9,437 bases of DNA from an uncultured Lachnospiraceae bacterium (GTDB taxonomy: Bacteria; Bacillota_A; Clostridia; Lachnospirales; Lachnospiraceae), in contig CAJLNC010000095.1 of assembly GCA_905207905.1 (NCBI GenBank), positions 1 to 9,437 on the forward strand, read 5' to 3'. A model generated the notes under the pieces. It saw only the letters and a list, made by a program, of their open reading frames with translations. It did not search any database and was not told where the DNA came from. Of the stretch, positions 6,402-9,437 are shown piece by piece; position 1 is the stretch's first letter; each line of letters starts with the position of its first letter. The position numbers and the translations under genes are program-made.

Positions 6402-7352
6402 TCATTTTCTTGCAGTGACGGACACCCACTCTCCCTGATGGGTCACCTCCACCACTTCCAGTCCAGCCGCCTTCACCGCATTCACTACCGTCTCTTCCTT
6501 CTCATCAATGATTCCGGAGGTAATGTAGATACCTCCCTTTTTCATCTGACGCACAATCACAGGCGTCAAGGGCACCAGCACATCCGCCAGAATATTAGCT
6601 GCCACAATATCATATTTCTCATACCCCACTGCATCCTGCACCTTGGGATCGTCAATGATATTGCCGATCATTACCTCCATGGCTCCCTCCGGGATCTCAT
6701 TGACTTCCAGATTCTCCCTGGTGGCGCTGATGGCGCAGGGATCCAGATCCGTTCCCACCGCATGTGTTGCTCCCAGCTTGAGGGCCACAATGGATAGAAT
6801 CCCGCTTCCAGTTCCAACATCCAAAAGCTCGGTATCCTGAGTTACATATTTTTTCAACTGACGCATACAAAGCTGGGTGGTCTCATGCATCCCGGTGCCA
6901 AAGGCAGTGCCGGGATCGATATGAATCACCATTTTGTCCTGATCCTCCGGCTTCATCTGTTCCCAGGAAGGAATGATAAGAATGTCATCCACATAAAACT
7001 GATGGAAAAACTCCTTCCAATTATTGATCCAATCCTTATCCTCTGTCTGGGATTCCTCTATCGTACAATCTCCAATATCCATAAACTGGCGCAGTTCTTC
7101 CAGTTCTTCCTTCACTCTTGTTAAGATTTCTTCCTTATCTGCATCCTCCTCCAGATAAAAATTCAGATAGGCAATACCGTCATCCTCCGGTCCCTCCGGA
7201 AGGATATCCACGAACATCTGCTGCTTATCTTCCTCCGTAAGAGGCACTTTATCCTCAATCTCTACGCCCTCTACTCCGGCTTCTGCCAGGGTGGAAATTA
7301 CAATATCCTCCACACTGGACAGCGTTTTTAATCGAAATTTATTCCAACGCAT
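6402..7352 (-). CDS. prmA: Ribosomal protein L11 methyltransferase PrmA
   Basis: Class I SAM-dependent methyltransferase that trimethylates amino groups of ribosomal protein L11. The 316-residue protein has a small N-terminal substrate-recognition domain, opening MRWNKFRLKTLSSVEDIV, and an acidic middle (about 37-105). The catalytic domain follows: DPGTAFGTGMHETT (146-159), the SAM-binding motif LDVGTGSGILSI (177-188), acidic TDLDP (201-205) for the ribose, and the NIL motif (253-255) in place of NPPY. The ATG has GAGAGGA upstream. It is the first gene of the prmA–rsmE–desulfurase–thiI operon and has a leader of about 145 bases behind a TATAAT-containing promoter. Nothing unusual is seen in the protein. 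Confidence 0.96.
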   Translation of the reverse strand: MRWNKFRLKTLSSVEDIVISTLAEAGVEGVEIEDKVPLTEEDKQQMFVDILPEGPEDDGIAYLNFYLEEDADKEEILTRVKEELEELRQFMDIGDCTIEESQTEDKDWINNWKEFFHQFYVDDILIIPSWEQMKPEDQDKMVIHIDPGTAFGTGMHETTQLCMRQLKKYVTQDTELLDVGTGSGILSIVALKLGATHAVGTDLDPCAISATRENLEVNEIPEGAMEVMIGNIIDDPKVQDAVGYEKYDIVAANILADVLVPLTPVIVRQMKKGGIYITSGIIDEKEETVVNAVKAAGLEVVEVTHQGEWVSVTARK

Positions 7353-7504
7353 ACGTTTCCTCTCTTTTCTCCTGGGTTTTCGCAGTCATATCTCCTGGTG
7401 GCTATGCGCTCGTGTGCTTCTCCTATGTTGCATCTGCGCCCCACAGGCCCGCTCCCCTTTCTCCTTCTGAAAGGCCGCCCATTCTGCCCCAGCATCCTCA
7501 TTCT

Positions 7505-7534
7505 ATTATAAACCCCGGGGAATTTCAACCACAA
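7505..7534 (-). promoter_or_regulatory. Putative promoter of the prmA–rsmE–desulfurase–thiI operon
   Basis: Minus strand: perfect -10 TATAAT (7505-7510), an 18-base spacer, and a weak -35 TTGTGG (7529-7534). The start near 7498 would give a leader of about 145 bases. The leader (7353-7498) is purine-rich, with several GGAG-like runs. It has no recognisable riboswitch, and only a weak six-pair hairpin (minus-strand CCTTTC…GAAAGG near 7460-7475). Confidence 0.55.
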
Positions 7535-7603
7535 ATCCGGAAAACTTGCCCCTCCCACTTTTTACTGAAGCAGTTCACCTAAATCCTCTTTGTAAAACAG
7601 AAG

Positions 7604-7632
7604 CTTCCTTCTATTTGGAATTGTGGTATAAT
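7604..7632 (+). promoter_or_regulatory. Putative extended -10 promoter of the flavoprotein gene
   Basis: TGGTATAAT (7624-7632) is a perfect -10 hexamer with the extended TGN element. The sequence 17 bases upstream (CTTCCT, 7604-7609) is a poor -35, which an extended -10 can tolerate. Transcription is predicted to start near 7639, giving a leader of about 112 bases. Together with the prmA promoter it makes a divergent promoter region; 7535-7603 shows nothing else clear. Confidence 0.6.
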
Positions 7633-7638
7633 GAGCGG

Positions 7639-7750
7639 GAGCAAGCGTAGCCTGTTCATCGGGAGCGGTGAATGGTGACCACGCTAGCTGCAAAGCAGCG
7701 TCAAGCACCGAAGGTGCGAAGCGTAGTATCATGAACGCAGAGGTGTGATT
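7639..7750 (+). promoter_or_regulatory. Structured leader with competing helices upstream of the flavoprotein gene
   Basis: Three local hairpins can be read off: TTCATC/GGTGAA (7655-7660 with 7667-7672, one wobble, loop GGGAGC), GCTGC-AAA-GCAGC (7687-7699) and GCACC-GAA-GGTGC (7705-7717). Longer pairings compete with each other. ACGCT (7681-7685) can pair with AGCGT at 7644-7648 or with AGCGT at 7720-7724, and GTTCAT (7654-7659) can pair with ATGAAC (7731-7736) instead of forming the first hairpin. The two AGCGT copies lie in an eight-base direct repeat, AAGCGTAG (7643-7650 and 7719-7726). The last alternative helix ends just before the ribosome site GAGGTG (7740-7745). No known riboswitch or T-box pattern was recognised. 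It may be a regulatory leader or a dispersed hairpin-rich repeat. Confidence 0.5.
7672..7734 (+). CDS. Possible 20-codon leader peptide
   Basis: A short open frame (MVTTLAAKQR..., 20 residues, basic, no cysteine) starts at ATG 7672 behind GGGAG (7661-7665) at good spacing and ends in TGA 16 bases before the ATG of the next gene. Its ribosome site falls in the loop of the first leader hairpin, and its codons cover the two following hairpins, so translating ribosomes would change the fold. It shows no run of one amino acid typical of classical attenuators. It may be chance in a repeat-like sequence. Confidence 0.3.
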   Translation: MVTTLAAKQRQAPKVRSVVS

Positions 7751-8251
7751 ATGCGAAGAAAAGAAAGAGAAATCAATAATCCTGCAGAAATCCGACAGAT
7801 TTTAGAACAAGCCAAGGTTCTGCACATTGCCTTCCACAATGGAACTTATCCTTACCTGCTTCCAGTAAACTTTGGATTTAAAATGGAAAAGCAGCATTTA
7901 ACCCTCTTTTTCCACGGAGCCAAAGAGGGGGCCAAACACGGAATCATAGAGGCTGATCCTCATGTGGCCTTCGAGACTGACTGCTGCCATCAGCTGATCC
8001 CACCTGCCGGAACAGAGGCCTGCACAGCCAGCTTTGCCTATAAGAGCATCATCGGGCAGGGACTGGTCTCTCGCGCAAAGGAGTCAGAGAAAGCAATCCT
8101 GTTGCGTGAACTTCTCTGTCATTACGGAATAGAAGCGAATGCCTTCTCCCCCTCTTCTCTTGCCAACACAGTGGTCTATAAGATCGAAGCTATTTCTTAC
8201 ACTGCAAAAGGCAGAGAGGCCGCGCTGTCATCCTCCCTGCCGCAACTCTGA
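7751..8251 (+). CDS. Pyridoxamine 5'-phosphate oxidase family (NimA-like) flavin-binding protein
   Basis: A 166-residue protein of the split-barrel flavin-binding superfamily, in the branch annotated as putative PNPOx or NimA-like. Such proteins bind FMN or a related flavin. Some Nim proteins reduce 5-nitroimidazoles, but most members, probably this one, have unknown substrates. The family pattern is seen: MRRKEREINNPAEIRQIL at the start, HIAFHNGTYPYLLPVNFGF (25-43), LTLFFHGAKEG (50-60), ADPHVAFETD (68-77), SFAYKSIIGQG (94-104) and an alpha-helical C-terminal part. No signal or membrane segment is present. The ATG at 7751 was preferred over an in-frame GTG at 7745 because the GAGGTG ribosome site (7740-7745) overlaps that GTG. 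It is monocistronic, with its own promoter, leader and terminator. Calling it a nitroimidazole-resistance gene would go beyond the evidence. Confidence 0.85.
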   Translation: MRRKEREINNPAEIRQILEQAKVLHIAFHNGTYPYLLPVNFGFKMEKQHLTLFFHGAKEGAKHGIIEADPHVAFETDCCHQLIPPAGTEACTASFAYKSIIGQGLVSRAKESEKAILLRELLCHYGIEANAFSPSSLANTVVYKIEAISYTAKGREAALSSSLPQL

Positions 8252-8257
8252 CACAAC

Positions 8258-8298
8258 GAAACGCCGCCGGTGCATCAAACAGCACCGCACGGCGTTTC
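8258..8298. terminator. Shared bidirectional terminator between the flavoprotein gene and galE
   Basis: GAAACGCCG (8258-8266) pairs with CGGCGTTTC (8290-8298), and inside it CGGTGC (8268-8273) pairs with GCACCG (8282-8287) around an eight-base loop, with small offsets between the stems. It sits between two convergent genes, 6 bases after one stop and 23 bases from the other. The 3' side is T-rich but interrupted on both strands (TTTCTTCTACTT on plus, TTTCGTTGT on minus). Confidence 0.75.
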
Positions 8299-8321
8299 TT
8301 CTACTTCCCTGGTACGTTCCA

Positions 8322-9338
8322 TTACTCCTGATAGCCATTGGGATTCTTCTGCTGCCAGTTCCAGGAATCTGCACACATCTGCTCAATGCCGTTCTCTGCT
8401 TCCCATCCCAACTCTGCCTTGGCTTTGGAAGGATCGCAGTAGCAGGTAGCAATGTCTCCGGCACGGCGGGGCTTAATCTCATATTTAATGGCATGGCCGC
8501 AGGCCTTCTCAAAAGCTGACACCACCTGAAGCACGCTGTAGCCATTCCCGGTTCCCAGATTGTATACACTCACGCCCTCTTTATCGGCCAGCTTCTGGAT
8601 TGCCTTCACATGTCCCTTTGCCAGATCTACCACATGAATATAGTCTCTCACACCGGTTCCGTCCGGTGTATCGTAATCATTTCCGAACACTCCCAGACAC
8701 TCCAGCTTGCCAATGGCTACCTGGGCCACATAGGGAAGAAGGTTATTGGGAATGCCCTTGGGATCCTCTCCGATCAGACCGCTCTTGTGGGCTCCAATGG
8801 GGTTAAAGTAACGCAGAAGGATCACATTCCACTCCGGATCTGCCTTCTGGATATCTGTAAGCACCTGCTCCAGCATCCACTTGGTCCAACCGTAGGGATT
8901 GGTACACACTCCCTTGGGGCACTCCTCTGTGATGGGAACAAAAGCAGGATCTCCATATACTGTGGCGGAGGAACTGAAAATAATGTTCTTTACCCCATGG
9001 CTTCTCATGGAATCGCAGAGAGTTAAAGTTCCTGCAATATTGTTCTGATAATATTCAATGGGCTTTGCCACAGACTCACCCACCGCCTTGAGTCCGGCAA
9101 AATGAATCACTGCATCAATCTTCTCCTGCTCAAAAATCCTGTCCATAGCCTGGCGGTCGCAGATATCTGCCTGATAAAAGGTGAGATCCTTACCTGTGAT
9201 CTTTTTCACCCGCTCCAGGGCTTTCTCACTGGCATTGTAAAGATTATCTACAACTACTACATCATAACCTGCATTCAGAAGTTCCACACACGTATGGCTT
9301 CCAATATAACCTGCTCCGCCTGTCACCAAAATTTTCAT
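8322..9338 (-). CDS. galE: UDP-glucose 4-epimerase GalE
   Basis: NAD-dependent short-chain dehydrogenase/reductase that interconverts UDP-glucose and UDP-galactose in the Leloir pathway and supplies sugars for surface polysaccharides. The 338-residue length equals that of the E. coli enzyme. The Rossmann motif GGAGYIG (7-13), the catalytic Ser124 in FSSSATVYG, the YxxxK pair Tyr149/Lys153 and RYFNPIGAH (176-184) are all present. Cys299 occupies the position of E. coli Tyr299 in an ungapped alignment of the last 40 residues. Human GALE has Cys there (Cys307), and it permits the larger UDP-GlcNAc/UDP-GalNAc pair, so dual activity is predicted but not shown. AAGGAGG stands seven bases before the ATG. 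A gene ends 30 bases upstream on the same strand, so galE may be in an operon with it. Confidence 0.97.
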   Translation of the reverse strand: MKILVTGGAGYIGSHTCVELLNAGYDVVVVDNLYNASEKALERVKKITGKDLTFYQADICDRQAMDRIFEQEKIDAVIHFAGLKAVGESVAKPIEYYQNNIAGTLTLCDSMRSHGVKNIIFSSSATVYGDPAFVPITEECPKGVCTNPYGWTKWMLEQVLTDIQKADPEWNVILLRYFNPIGAHKSGLIGEDPKGIPNNLLPYVAQVAIGKLECLGVFGNDYDTPDGTGVRDYIHVVDLAKGHVKAIQKLADKEGVSVYNLGTGNGYSVLQVVSAFEKACGHAIKYEIKPRRAGDIATCYCDPSKAKAELGWEAENGIEQMCADSWNWQQKNPNGYQE

Positions 9339-9345
9339 TCTTATA

Positions 9346-9352
9346 CCTCCTT
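9346..9352 (-). promoter_or_regulatory. galE ribosome binding site
   Basis: Minus-strand AAGGAGG, a near-perfect Shine-Dalgarno sequence, precedes the galE ATG by seven bases and fixes the start. The 30-base gap to the upstream gene leaves no room for a clear promoter, which supports co-transcription. Confidence 0.8.
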
Positions 9353-9368
9353 TTGTTCTGCACCTGTC

Positions 9369-9437
9369 TTAATCCAGACAACGGGCGCCGTCTCCAATAT
9401 CTACTACATAAAAGTCAGCCGCATAGCCGATCTTCTC
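9369..9437 (-). CDS. C-terminal fragment of an unidentified protein
   Basis: The last 22 codons of a minus-strand gene enter from the right edge and end in TAA (9369-9371), 30 bases before the galE start. The visible residues are EKIGYAADFYVVDIGDGARC followed by LD. The strand-like stretch FYVVDIGDG with acidic residues recalls the tail of a nucleotide-binding domain such as an ATP-grasp protein, but this is too little to name a family. The frame is believed real because the reading frame is open to the edge, the stop sits close to galE, and the residues look protein-like. Its position suggests an operon with galE. Confidence 0.55.
   Translation of the reverse strand, partial: EKIGYAADFYVVDIGDGARCLD

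Noticed and set aside
7339..7389. Small minus-strand frame (16 codons) overlapping the prmA start, preceded by AGGAG
   Set aside because: Only two bases separate AGGAG from the ATG, too short for normal initiation, and prmA has its own GAGAGGA site.
7328..7558. 76-codon minus-strand frame across the prmA leader and promoter
   Set aside because: It runs through the probable promoter and has Arg/Gly-rich composition with no motif. There is no sign that it is a gene.
1..9437. A new defence system, prophage, integrated element or biosynthetic cluster
   Set aside because: All sizeable genes belong to well-known housekeeping families in familiar order. No transposase, integrase, toxin–antitoxin pair or spacer array was seen on either strand.

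Overview
The window reads as an ordinary chromosomal stretch of a low-to-mid GC Firmicute, most likely a gut Lachnospiraceae of the Blautia/Mediterraneibacter kind. This is inferred from the gene order ireB–ruvX–DUF1292, the short ThiI with its own cysteine desulfurase, the protein sequences and the strong AGGAGG-type ribosome binding sites. No phage, transposase, CRISPR array, rRNA or tRNA gene was seen.

Layout, in window coordinates. At the left edge the minus-strand operon ireB → ruvX → DUF1292 protein (817 down to 1, the last cut by the edge) has a likely promoter near 888-916. Next comes the minus-strand tRNA methylthiotransferase gene mtaB (969-2360). A divergent intergenic region with a strong inverted repeat (2444-2483) separates it from a small plus-strand HPr-like gene (2592-2825). 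The 330 bases after that gene hold a striking 124-base imperfect palindrome ending in a T run (2979-3107). A four-gene minus-strand operon follows, transcribed prmA → rsmE → nifS-type cysteine desulfurase → thiI (7352 down to 3157), with a promoter near 7505-7534. A plus-strand flavin-binding (pyridoxamine-phosphate-oxidase fold) gene lies at 7751-8251, behind an extended -10 promoter and a roughly 110-base leader with several hairpins and a possible 20-codon leader peptide. It converges on minus-strand galE (8322-9338) across a shared hairpin terminator. The end of an unidentified minus-strand gene closes the window.

Functionally, much of the window concerns the translation machinery. MtaB makes ms2t6A37 in tRNA, ThiI with the neighbouring desulfurase makes s4U8 in tRNA, RsmE methylates 16S rRNA, PrmA methylates ribosomal protein L11, and RuvX (YqgF) acts in rRNA processing or as a resolvase-like nuclease. 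IreB is a substrate of the PASTA-type Ser/Thr kinase linked to cell-wall stress. GalE supplies UDP-galactose and, from its Cys299, possibly UDP-GalNAc.

Most genes are housekeeping. The points most worth a second look are the 124-base palindrome, the HPr paralogue lacking its phospho-histidine but keeping the regulatory serine, the leader of the flavoprotein gene with mutually exclusive helices, and the Cys gatekeeper in GalE. I found no convincing new multi-gene system.
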